Assembly (NCBI GenBank): GCA_003220855.1
Contig: QHTP01000161.1
Span: 1-10,962 of the forward strand
DNA from: Gemmatimonadota bacterium
Lineage (GTDB): Bacteria > Gemmatimonadota > Gemmatimonadetes > Gemmatimonadales > GWC2-71-9
DNA length: 10,962 nt
Reading direction: 5' to 3'
Below are positions 1-6,210 of the stretch, in pieces. The position numbers and the translations under genes were made by a program. The notes under the pieces were generated by a model. That model saw only the letters and a program-made list of their open reading frames with translations. It searched no databases and was not told where the DNA came from. Every line of letters starts with the position of its first letter. Within the stretch, counting starts at the first letter, position 1.

Positions 1-154
1 GCGGGGCGTGACGGTCGTCCAGCGCCGTGCGCGCCTCGGCCAGCGTGCGCGCGAGGCTCACCCGGTAGCCGAGCCGCTCGAGATGGGGGCGCAGCAGGAG
101 CCCGATGTGCGGCTCGTCGTCGACGACGAGGAGGTGCCGCCGGGTGGGCGACAA
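1..154 (-). CDS. Response regulator receiver domain, N-terminal part (cut by window edge)
   Basis: Only the first 51 codons are inside the window, so the output domain is unknown. The visible part begins a CheY-like receiver: a hydrophobic beta-1 strand (LLVV, residues 8-11) ends in the acidic pair D12-D13 followed by E14-P15, which in this family helps bind the Mg2+ used for phosphotransfer, and then an amphipathic first helix. The phospho-accepting Asp would lie beyond the left edge. The start is taken as TTG at 152-154 because a GGGAGGGGG ribosome-binding tract lies just upstream and the protein then starts 7 residues before beta-1. The tract begins 1 base after the stop of the roadblock gene, so the two are probably co-transcribed and translationally linked. 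The receiver identity is clear; the exact start is less sure. Confidence 0.8.
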   Translation of the reverse strand, partial: MSPTRRHLLVVDDEPHIGLLLRPHLERLGYRVSLARTLAEARTALDDRHAP

Positions 155-170
155 CGCGGCCCCCTCCCGC

Positions 171-524
171 TCAGAGCAGGCCGGCGATCGCGGAGCGGTG
201 GCGGCGCAGGTCGTAGAGCAGCGCGCCCACGTTGGTGGACGGTTGCACCAGCACCACCAGCAGCGCGTCGGCGTTGAGGACCGAGACCAGCGCGAGGCCG
301 GCGCCGAACTCGAGCACGCCGGCGCCGAAGTCCCCGCGTCCGCCCGCCTGCCCGAGCTGCGCCATGCCGTTGATGACCGACGGGAGGAGCGCGGCGACGC
401 TTTCGGCGTCGACGCCGTTGGCGGTGCGGGAGTCGATCGGCAGCCCGTCGCGCCCGACGACGACGACCGCGTCCACACCGGTGCGGCGGCTCAGCGCCTC
501 GACCACTTCGCGGATCGTCGCCAT
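171..524 (-). CDS. Roadblock/LC7-domain protein
   Basis: A 117-residue single-domain protein of the roadblock/LC7 type (MglB-like fold). The order fits: an N-terminal helix (residues 3-14), a beta strand AVVVVGRDGLPI (19-30) with the turn typical of the family, a long helix (39-60), then two hydrophobic strands, GAGVLEFGAGLALVSVLN (67-84) and ALLVVLVQPS (86-95), and a last helix (96-117). In bacteria such proteins often form homodimers that regulate small Ras-like GTPases or scaffold polarity and signalling complexes. No GTPase gene is visible here; the next gene is a response regulator, so a signalling role is inferred. No signal peptide or membrane segment is seen, so it is cytoplasmic. The ATG at 522-524 has no Shine-Dalgarno sequence but has a sigma70-like promoter right in front, suggesting a leaderless mRNA. 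Confidence 0.83.
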   Translation of the reverse strand: MATIREVVEALSRRTGVDAVVVVGRDGLPIDSRTANGVDAESVAALLPSVINGMAQLGQAGGRGDFGAGVLEFGAGLALVSVLNADALLVVLVQPSTNVGALLYDLRRHRSAIAGLL

Positions 525-533
525 ACGGCGGCC

Positions 534-562
534 AAGCTAGGAATGGAGTCTGGCGAAGTCAA
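534..562 (-). promoter_or_regulatory. Sigma70-like promoter of the roadblock gene
   Basis: Reading the minus strand, TTGACT (562-557) is followed after 17 bp by TAGCTT (539-534). The -35 hexamer matches consensus at 5 of 6 bases and the -10 at 3 of 6. Transcription about 7 bases beyond the -10 would start near 527, only about 3 bases before the ATG, which has no ribosome-binding site. A leaderless transcript is therefore likely. This rests on motif and spacing only. Confidence 0.5.
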
Positions 563-576
563 GCAGCGATCGCGGG

Positions 577-606
577 TTGACCCACTCGGACGCCGCTCGG
601 TATCTT
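577..606 (+). promoter_or_regulatory. Sigma70-like promoter of the lipoprotein-serS-uvrD-gatCAB run
   Basis: TTGACC (577-582), 18 bp spacer, TATCTT (601-606). The -35 matches consensus at 5 of 6 bases and the -10 at 4 of 6. Initiation about 7 bases beyond the -10 would be near 613, 6 bases before the ATG at 619, so the message is nearly leaderless. The TTG at 577 that would open a longer reading frame is the -35 box itself, which argues for the 619 start. The two -35 boxes of the divergent promoters are 14 bp apart. Confidence 0.55.
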
Positions 607-618
607 CTCCGGCACCGC

Positions 619-1185
619 ATGACTCCGCCCCGCCGACTCGTCGCCGTGACCGCCGCTATCACCGGTCTCGCGCTCCTCGCTGCCGCGTGCAGCAACACGA
701 CGGGCCTGCCGGCCCCGGTGTACGCGAATGCGGTGGACACGGTGTCGCTGTACGCGTTGCGCGGCACCGCCATCACGCTTCCGTCCGCCTATTCGATCCA
801 GGACCGGCTCACCGTGCGCACCGACACGACGGTGAACCTGGATTTCGCGTTCGACTTCGACTCGGTCGGCAAGCCCAGGCTGTATCCCACCGCGGCCCTC
901 CATCTCGGCACGGCGTCCGGGCTGCAGCCGACGAGCACGGCGTTCGCGGCCATCACGTTGGCGCCGACCGGTGGCTACATCCTTGACACGGCCGTCACGG
1001 TCGACACGGGGAAGGTCTTCTACGTCGTGTCGCGTCTCGTCACCTGTTTGATCGGCTCCGTACCGTTGTACGCCAAGCTTCACGTCCTGACCGTGGATAC
1101 CACGGCGCGCCGTGTGGAATTCGAGATTCTCGCCGATCAGAATTGCGGCTACCGCGGCCTCGCCCTGGGACTGCCCAAGCAGTAG
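619..1185 (+). CDS. Putative lipoprotein, function unknown
   Basis: 188 residues. The N-terminus is a lipoprotein signal peptide: a basic stretch (R5-R6), a hydrophobic core (7-22) and a lipobox LAAAC with the lipidated cysteine at C24. The mature protein should be anchored to a membrane facing the periplasm. The mature part is rich in Thr, Val and Ala, with alternating hydrophobic residues typical of a beta-sandwich (for example VYANAVDTVSLYAL and VNLDFAFDFDSV). Two further cysteines, C143 and C176, could form a disulfide. I do not recognise a family. The ATG at 619 is chosen over the in-frame TTG at 577 because it gives a proper signal peptide and because the TTG lies in the promoter. There is no clear Shine-Dalgarno sequence. 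It leads the run, with its stop 4 bp before serS, so it is probably co-transcribed with that essential gene. Confidence 0.75.
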   Translation: MTPPRRLVAVTAAITGLALLAAACSNTTGLPAPVYANAVDTVSLYALRGTAITLPSAYSIQDRLTVRTDTTVNLDFAFDFDSVGKPRLYPTAALHLGTASGLQPTSTAFAAITLAPTGGYILDTAVTVDTGKVFYVVSRLVTCLIGSVPLYAKLHVLTVDTTARRVEFEILADQNCGYRGLALGLPKQ

Positions 1186-1189
1186 CTCC

Positions 1190-2476
1190 GTGATCGACCT
1201 CAAGCTGCTTCGCGCCTCGCCTCAGCAGGTGCGCGCTGCGCTCGCCCGGCGCGGCGACCCGAGCCTCACGCGCCTGCTCGACGAGCTGGAGGCGCTCGAC
1301 ATGCGCCGCCGGGCGCTCACCGGCCAGCTCGATCAGCTCAAGGGGGAGCGCAACGAGGTCGCGAAGGCCGACGCACGCCTGATGAAGGAAAAGGGCGAGC
1401 TCCCGCCGGCCGTGCGTGAGGCGCGCCGCACGCTGGGCCAGCGCATCGATACCCTGGAGGCCGAGCGGCGCGGCGTCGAAGCCGCGGTCGAGGAAAAGCT
1501 GCTCTACGTTCCGAACCTGCCGCTCCCCGACGTCCCGGACGGCGACGAATCGCACAACACCGTGGTCCGCACCTGGGGCGAGCCCGCGCCCCGGGGCGGC
1601 AAACCACACTGGGAGCTCGGCGAGACGCTCGGAATCCTGGACCTCGCGCGCGGAGCGAAGCTGGCGGGCTCGGGTTTTCCAGTATTCGTGGGTGCCGGGT
1701 CGAAGCTGGTGCGGGGCCTGATCAATCTCATGCTCGATCTTCACACCCGCGAGCATGGGTACGTTGAGGTCGAGCCGCCGTTCGTGGTGCGCCGGGAGAG
1801 CATGGTCGGCACCGGCCAGCTGCCGAAGTTCGAAGACGACTCCTACAAGACGACGCCGGACGATCTCTTCCTGGTGCCGACGGCCGAGGTCCCGGTCACG
1901 AATCTGCATCGCGACGAGATTCTGGACGGGGCGGCGCTGCCGCTCGCCTACACGGCCTACACGCCCTGCTTTCGGCGCGAGGCGGGCGCCGCCGGCAAGG
2001 ACACCCGCGGGCTGTTGCGGGTGCATCAGTTCGACAAAGTCGAGCTGGTGCGATTCTGCCGGCCGGCCGACTCGCCGGCCGAGCACGAGCGGTTGACTGC
2101 GCACGCGGAGGCCGTGCTCCAGCGGCTCGAGCTGCCTTACCGCGTGGTGCTGATGGCGATCGGGGACTTGGGCTTCGCCGCGGCCAAGAAGTACGACCTC
2201 GAGGTCTGGGCGCCCGGCGTGGGGCAATGGCTCGAGGTCTCGAGCTCGAGCAGCTTCACGGATTTTCAGGCGCGGCGCGCCAACATCCGCCACCGGTCCG
2301 GGGCGGGGGCGAAGCCCGAGTTCGTCCATACGCTCAACGCCTCGGGCGTGGCGCTGCCGCGCACCATCGCCGCCCTGCTCGAAACGCATCAGCAGGCCGA
2401 CGGGTCGGTGACCGTTCCGCCGGCGCTCGTCCCCTACCTCGGGACAGAGCGCTTCGTGCCATCCGGTGGCGCGTAA
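1190..2476 (+). CDS. serS: Seryl-tRNA synthetase (SerRS), class II
   Basis: Cytoplasmic enzyme that charges tRNA(Ser) (and tRNA(Sec) where present) with serine using ATP. At 428 residues it has normal bacterial length. The N-terminal region (about 1-105) is the long antiparallel coiled-coil arm that grips the tRNA(Ser) variable arm. The class II core follows: motif 1 around LIDL-type helix LMLDLHTREHGYVEVEPPF, the serine-site segment LVPTAEVPVTN, motif 2 starting at T258 with F261-R262-R263-E264 and the AGxxGKDTRG loop ending in HQFDKVE, and motif 3 with ASGVALPRTIAALLETHQ near the C-terminus. GTG at 1190 is chosen because the family N-terminus begins VIDLKLLR there; a GTG at 1112 would add 26 residues unlike SerRS. 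No clear Shine-Dalgarno sequence is seen, so reinitiation from the lipoprotein stop 4 bp upstream is plausible. S351-S355 form a five-serine run where relatives usually read SSCSN or similar. Confidence 0.97.
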   Translation: MIDLKLLRASPQQVRAALARRGDPSLTRLLDELEALDMRRRALTGQLDQLKGERNEVAKADARLMKEKGELPPAVREARRTLGQRIDTLEAERRGVEAAVEEKLLYVPNLPLPDVPDGDESHNTVVRTWGEPAPRGGKPHWELGETLGILDLARGAKLAGSGFPVFVGAGSKLVRGLINLMLDLHTREHGYVEVEPPFVVRRESMVGTGQLPKFEDDSYKTTPDDLFLVPTAEVPVTNLHRDEILDGAALPLAYTAYTPCFRREAGAAGKDTRGLLRVHQFDKVELVRFCRPADSPAEHERLTAHAEAVLQRLELPYRVVLMAIGDLGFAAAKKYDLEVWAPGVGQWLEVSSSSSFTDFQARRANIRHRSGAGAKPEFVHTLNASGVALPRTIAALLETHQQADGSVTVPPALVPYLGTERFVPSGGA

Positions 2477-3665
2477 CGGCGCGCTGCGCCGCGCGGGTCC
2501 TCCCGTCGTCGTCGGGCTGGCGCTGATTCTCGGGGGGATCACGGTCGGATACGGGTGGATCGTGGCGCGACATCTGCGCGACGACGCGCGCCAGACCAGC
2601 GGGCTCCTGGGGCGCGTGTTCGCCGGCCTGAACGATCCCGGTCCGGATGCCGTCACGGATGCGCTGCTCGACCTGGCCCGTCAGGTGCGCTCGCTCGGCA
2701 TCCCCATCGTCGTGACCGACACGGCGGGACGCATCACGGCGTTGGACAACGCGCCGCCCACCGTGGGCGCCGACACCGCGCGGCTGCGGGCCTGGATCGC
2801 CCAGCTCGACGCCGAGAATGCGCCGGTGGTGCAGCCCGGGGTCGGCACGATCCACTATGGGGCGGGCCCGACGGCGCGCACCCTGACGGGGCTCGCGGCG
2901 CTGGAGGGGACGGTGCTCGTGTGCCTCGCGCTGCTCGCGGCGTGGGCGTACCGCTCGCAGGTCGCGGGGGCGCGGGACCGGCTGTGGGTGGCCATGGCAC
3001 GGGAGTCGGCGCATCAGCTTGGCACGCCGCTCATGAGCCTCACGGGATGGATTGCGTACCTGCGGGAAAATCCGGATACCACCGGCGTCGAGCTGGCCGA
3101 TCATCTTCAGGCGGATGCGGAGCGGCTCGAGCGGGTGGCCAAGCGATTCGAGCGCATCGGCCGCCCGGCCCGGCGCGAGCCGGTGGGACTGGGGGCGGTG
3201 GCGGAGCGTGTCGTGAGCTACTTCCGGCCGCGGCTCCCCACGCTGGCGAGCCCGGTGGCCCTGGCGCTGCGCGCCACCGGGCCGGGCCCCACCGCGCTGG
3301 GGGATCCGGTGCTGGTGGAATGGGCGCTCGAGGCGGTGATCAAGAACGCCATCGACGCACTCTCCGGGCGCGGCGGCAGGATCGACGTCACGGTCGACGC
3401 GGCTCCCCGCACGGCCCGCATCTCGGTGTGCGACGACGGGCCCGGCGTCGCCCCCGAGGTGCGCGCGAACCTGTTCGAGCCGGGAGTCTCCACCAAACCG
3501 GGCGGGTGGGGCATCGGCCTGGCGCTGGCACGCCGCATCGTGGAGCAGCAGCACGGCGGGCGGCTGCTGTATCGCCCGGCACCCGGCGGGCAGGGGACCG
3601 AGTTCGTGCTGGAGTTTCCGCTGGTGCAAGAGGGGGGCGGGGGACGGGGGAGGGGGGACGCGTGA
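2466..3665 (+). CDS. Membrane sensor histidine kinase (HQLGTPL type)
   Basis: 399 residues. Two transmembrane helices (about 12-34 and 140-162) bracket an extracytoplasmic sensor region of roughly 105 residues. No HAMP domain follows; the dimerisation helix starts almost at once with ARDRLWVAMARESAHQLGTPL, with phospho-acceptor H183. The ATP-binding domain has the N box (EAVIKNAIDAL, N294), G1 box (DDGPG, 323-327), F box (LFEPGVSTK) and G2 box (GGWGIGLALAR). It should autophosphorylate and pass phosphate to a response regulator, but none adjoins it; the nearest receiver gene is at the left edge on the other strand. GTG at 2466 overlaps the serS stop by 11 bp and is the only start that keeps the first membrane helix; no Shine-Dalgarno sequence is evident. 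The last 11 residues are a Gly/Arg-rich tail encoded by a G tract. The signal sensed is unknown. Confidence 0.92.
   Translation: MARNGALRRAGPPVVVGLALILGGITVGYGWIVARHLRDDARQTSGLLGRVFAGLNDPGPDAVTDALLDLARQVRSLGIPIVVTDTAGRITALDNAPPTVGADTARLRAWIAQLDAENAPVVQPGVGTIHYGAGPTARTLTGLAALEGTVLVCLALLAAWAYRSQVAGARDRLWVAMARESAHQLGTPLMSLTGWIAYLRENPDTTGVELADHLQADAERLERVAKRFERIGRPARREPVGLGAVAERVVSYFRPRLPTLASPVALALRATGPGPTALGDPVLVEWALEAVIKNAIDALSGRGGRIDVTVDAAPRTARISVCDDGPGVAPEVRANLFEPGVSTKPGGWGIGLALARRIVEQQHGGRLLYRPAPGGQGTEFVLEFPLVQEGGGGRGRGDA
3632..3657 (+). other. Four-run G tract (potential G-quadruplex) at the kinase/helicase junction
   Basis: Four runs of G (3632-3637, 3639-3643, 3646-3650, 3652-3657) are separated by loops of only 1, 2 and 1 bases, fitting the strict G-quadruplex pattern with very short loops. 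The tract encodes the kinase's Gly-rich tail and also contains the GGAGG ribosome-binding site for the helicase start at 3662. If it folds in mRNA it would bury that site. Confidence 0.7.
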
Positions 3666-5908
3666 CGCTCCCCCTCAATCCGGCTCAAGCGGCTGCGGTG
3701 CGCCATCCCGGGGGCCCGCTGCTCGTGCTCGCGGGGGCGGGGTCGGGCAAGACGCGCGTGTTGACGGCGCGCATCGCACACCTGATCCAGGAGCGCGGCG
3801 TGGCGCCCTCGCGCATCTTCGCGGTCACCTTCACCAACAAGGCGGCGGGGGAGATGCGGGCCCGGGTCGCCGCGCTGCTCGGTGCCGATCCGCGCGGCCT
3901 GTGGATCGGGACGTTCCACTCGCTTTCGGCCCGGCTGCTGCGGCGCGAGGCGCCCCACCTCGGTTTCGGGCCCAACTTCACGATCTACGACCAGGACGAT
4001 TCCGAAGCGCTGGTCAAACGGCTGCTCGAGCAGCGCGGCCATTCGCCCAAGGCGAATCCGCCCCGCGCGATCCACGCCATCATTTCCGGCGCGAAGAACC
4101 GCATGCTCCTCCCCGAAGAGCTGGGCGCGAGCGCCGAAAGCCCGCTGGAGCGGGTGGCGGCGGAGATCTACGCCTCAATCGGCCCCGCCCTGAAGCAGGC
4201 CAACGCGATGGATTTCGACGACCTGCTCCTGTTTCCGCTCACGCTCTTTGCCGAGCACCCGGAGCGGCTCGCGTACTGGCGACGGCGCTTCGACCATGTC
4301 CTGGTGGACGAGTTCCAGGACACCAACGCGGCGCAGTATCGACTGGTCCGACAGCTGGCGGCGGAGCACACGAACCTTTGTGTCGTCGGCGACGACGACC
4401 AGGCGATCTACGGCTGGCGCGGAGCGGACGTGCGGCACATGCTCTCGTTCCAGCGCGACTTCCCCGGGGCCACCCTGATCAAGCTGGAGCAGAACTACCG
4501 CTCCACCCAGGTGATCCTCGACGCCGCGAACGGGGTCATCGCCGAGAACGCCCGCCGGCTGGGCAAGACGCTGTTCACCGCGAAGCAGGGCGGCGAGCCG
4601 GTCACGCTGCTCACCGCCGCCGACGAGCGCGACGAGGCGGAGTGGCTGGCCGCGGAGCTGGCGCGGCGCGCCGCCGACGACGACATCCCGTATGAAGGAA
4701 TGGCCGTGCTGTACCGCACCAACGTCCAGTCGTGCCCGCTCGGGCAGGCGTTCCGTTTCCGGGGGATCCCCTACCGCCTGGTGGGTGCCGTGAACTTGTA
4801 CGAGCGCCGCGAGGTGAAGGACGTGCTCGCCTATCTGCGACTCATCGCCAACCCCGCGGACGACCAGGCCTTCCTGCGCGTGGTGAACGTCCCGCGCCGG
4901 GGGATCGGCGACGCGTCGCTCGCGCCCCTGGTGCGTGCCGCGACGCAATGGAGACAATCGCTGCTCCAGACCGCCGGGGCGGCGGGCCGGATCCCTGACT
5001 TGCGGCCCAACGTGCGGGACGCGTTCCTGGGACTCGCTCACCTGCTCGAGGACCTGCGGGCACGCTACGGGCAGGCGGACCCGGCCACCGCGTTGGAGCA
5101 GGCGATCGCGGCCGTGGGCTATCCGCAGTACCTCGCGGAAGAGGGTCCCGAGGGGATCGAGCGGCTGGAGAACGTGCAGGAGCTGATCGCGGGCGCCGCG
5201 GCGTGGGCGGAGACGGCGACCGACGACGGGGATGACGCCGGGGAAGGGGGAAGCGAGACGGGGTCCACGCTCATCGAGCGCTATCTCACGCAGGCAGCGC
5301 TCGTGACGTCCGCGGATCAGGGCAGCGGCGACCCGACCGGCGTGACCCTGATGACCGTCCACATGGCGAAGGGCCTCGAGTGGCCGGTGGTGACGCTCGG
5401 GGGTCTCGAAGACGGACTGTTCCCGCTCGCCCGCGCGGCGGGTGAGCCGGGGGGGCTCGAGGAGGAGCGACGACTGTGCTACGTGGGGCTCACGCGGGCG
5501 CGCGAAAAATTGTATCTCTCATGGGCGCGCACTCGCTACCGGAACGGCCGGCTCGAGCTGTCGGAGCCGTCCCGCTTTCTCGAGGCGGTTCCGGCGGGCG
5601 CGCTGGAGGAGCGCAGCACGACGCCGCTGTGGGACCGCGGCGAGCGGACGGCGCGTCGAGCGGGCGCGCGAGCGCGCGCTGCCGCGCCGGCGGACCTGGA
5701 CTGGGAGGTCGAGGCGTCGCAGGACGCCCCGCGCTACACCGCGGGCGAGCGGGTGCGACACCGCAAGTTCGGGAGCGGCGTGGTGCGCGCCGTCTCGGGC
5801 GCGGGTCGGGATCTGAAGGTCACCGTGGAGTTCGACGATCGGGAGATCGGCACCAAGCAATTGCTCGTCGCCTACGCAGGGCTCGAGCGCGAGTGGGAGA
5901 GCGCATGA
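3662..5908 (+). CDS. ATP-dependent DNA helicase, UvrD/PcrA family (SF1A)
   Basis: 748 residues, normal for UvrD/PcrA. A 3'-5' helicase working in nucleotide-excision and mismatch repair and in clearing replication and transcription conflicts. Motifs in order: Q motif (LNPAQ, Q9), Walker A AGAGSGKT (24-31), motif Ia FTNKAAGEM, motif II DEFQDT (D216-E217), motif III GDDDQAIYGWRG (243-254), motif IV LEQNYRST, the 2B-domain stretch YERREVKDVLAYLRL, motif V VTLMTVHMAKGLEW (561-574) and motif VI VGLTRAREKLYLSW with R612 and R614. The C-terminal 50 or so residues (GERVRHRKFGSGVV onwards) form the Tudor-like domain which in PcrA/UvrD contacts RNA polymerase. A 20-residue Asp/Gly-rich linker (517-536) precedes the last core region. 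GTG at 3662 overlaps the kinase stop as GTGA and has a strong GGAGG; the frame is open far upstream only because of GC bias. Whether uvrD or pcrA is the better name cannot be told from sequence alone. Confidence 0.96.
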   Translation: MTLPLNPAQAAAVRHPGGPLLVLAGAGSGKTRVLTARIAHLIQERGVAPSRIFAVTFTNKAAGEMRARVAALLGADPRGLWIGTFHSLSARLLRREAPHLGFGPNFTIYDQDDSEALVKRLLEQRGHSPKANPPRAIHAIISGAKNRMLLPEELGASAESPLERVAAEIYASIGPALKQANAMDFDDLLLFPLTLFAEHPERLAYWRRRFDHVLVDEFQDTNAAQYRLVRQLAAEHTNLCVVGDDDQAIYGWRGADVRHMLSFQRDFPGATLIKLEQNYRSTQVILDAANGVIAENARRLGKTLFTAKQGGEPVTLLTAADERDEAEWLAAELARRAADDDIPYEGMAVLYRTNVQSCPLGQAFRFRGIPYRLVGAVNLYERREVKDVLAYLRLIANPADDQAFLRVVNVPRRGIGDASLAPLVRAATQWRQSLLQTAGAAGRIPDLRPNVRDAFLGLAHLLEDLRARYGQADPATALEQAIAAVGYPQYLAEEGPEGIERLENVQELIAGAAAWAETATDDGDDAGEGGSETGSTLIERYLTQAALVTSADQGSGDPTGVTLMTVHMAKGLEWPVVTLGGLEDGLFPLARAAGEPGGLEEERRLCYVGLTRAREKLYLSWARTRYRNGRLELSEPSRFLEAVPAGALEERSTTPLWDRGERTARRAGARARAAAPADLDWEVEASQDAPRYTAGERVRHRKFGSGVVRAVSGAGRDLKVTVEFDDREIGTKQLLVAYAGLEREWESA

Positions 5909-6210
5909 GCGTCACACACGACGAAGTGCTGAAGATCGCGCGCCTCGCGGAGCTCGAGGTGAGTGAGGAAGCGCTGCCGCTCCTGGCCGAGCAGATGTCG
6001 CGGATTCTCGAATACGTCGCCCAGATCAACGCCGTGCCCGCGAGCGAAGGTGTGAAGCCGTTCGTGCCCGGACCGGACGCCCTGCGTTTCCGGGCCGACG
6101 AAGTGAAGCCCATACCCCTCGCGTTCGGTCCCGAGACCCTGGCGCCCGCCTTCAAGGACGGCTTCTTCCTGGTGCCGAAGCTCGGCGCGTTCGAGGGTGC
6201 CGACTTGTGA
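5905..6210 (+). CDS. gatC: Asp/Glu-tRNA amidotransferase subunit C
   Basis: 101 residues, typical for GatC. It wraps around GatA and GatB and stabilises the heterotrimer that amidates Glu-tRNA(Gln) and/or Asp-tRNA(Asn). The family pattern is complete: the N-terminal helix VLKIARLAELEVSEEAL, the second helix LAEQMSRILEYVAQINAV (28-44), then the extended linker and the C-terminal motif PAFKDGFFLVPKL (81-93). Relatives often end in acidic residues after VPKV; here the tail is GAFEGADL. Its ATG overlaps the helicase stop as ATGA and a GGGAG tract sits about 5 bases upstream, so translation is coupled. The order gatC-gatA-gatB is the common bacterial one. Confidence 0.95.
   Translation: MSVTHDEVLKIARLAELEVSEEALPLLAEQMSRILEYVAQINAVPASEGVKPFVPGPDALRFRADEVKPIPLAFGPETLAPAFKDGFFLVPKLGAFEGADL

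Larger units (their letters stand above)
525..618. promoter_or_regulatory. Divergent intergenic region
   Basis: This 94-bp stretch is the only non-coding interval over 20 bp in the window. It holds the two back-to-back promoters listed separately. No operator-like inverted repeat, riboswitch or attenuator is visible, and the short leaders leave no room for one. Confidence 0.6.

Noticed and set aside
577..618. TTG at 577 as start of the lipoprotein gene.
   Set aside because: It adds 14 residues before the signal peptide and coincides with a good -35 hexamer; ATG 619 gives a proper lipoprotein signal.
1112..1189. GTG at 1112 as start of serS.
   Set aside because: It would overlap the lipoprotein gene by 74 bp and add 26 residues not found in SerRS.
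1040..2656. Long open frame of 538 codons on the minus strand across serS.
   Set aside because: It is antisense to a complete, motif-bearing SerRS and has Arg/Gly/Pro/His-rich composition typical of GC-bias shadow frames.
2334..3629. Long open frame on the minus strand across the histidine kinase.
   Set aside because: Low-complexity Arg/His/Pro/Gln-rich translation opposite a well-supported kinase; no domain, signal or ribosome-binding site.
2555..3661. Upstream extension of the helicase frame, which would give an 1117-residue fusion.
   Set aside because: The added part is Ala/Arg/Gly-rich shadow of the kinase gene. The family starts at LPLNPAQ right after GTG 3662, which has a strong ribosome-binding site.
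4175..5362. Long minus-strand open frame of 395 codons across the helicase.
   Set aside because: Antisense to conserved helicase motifs III to V, with biased composition; a shadow frame.
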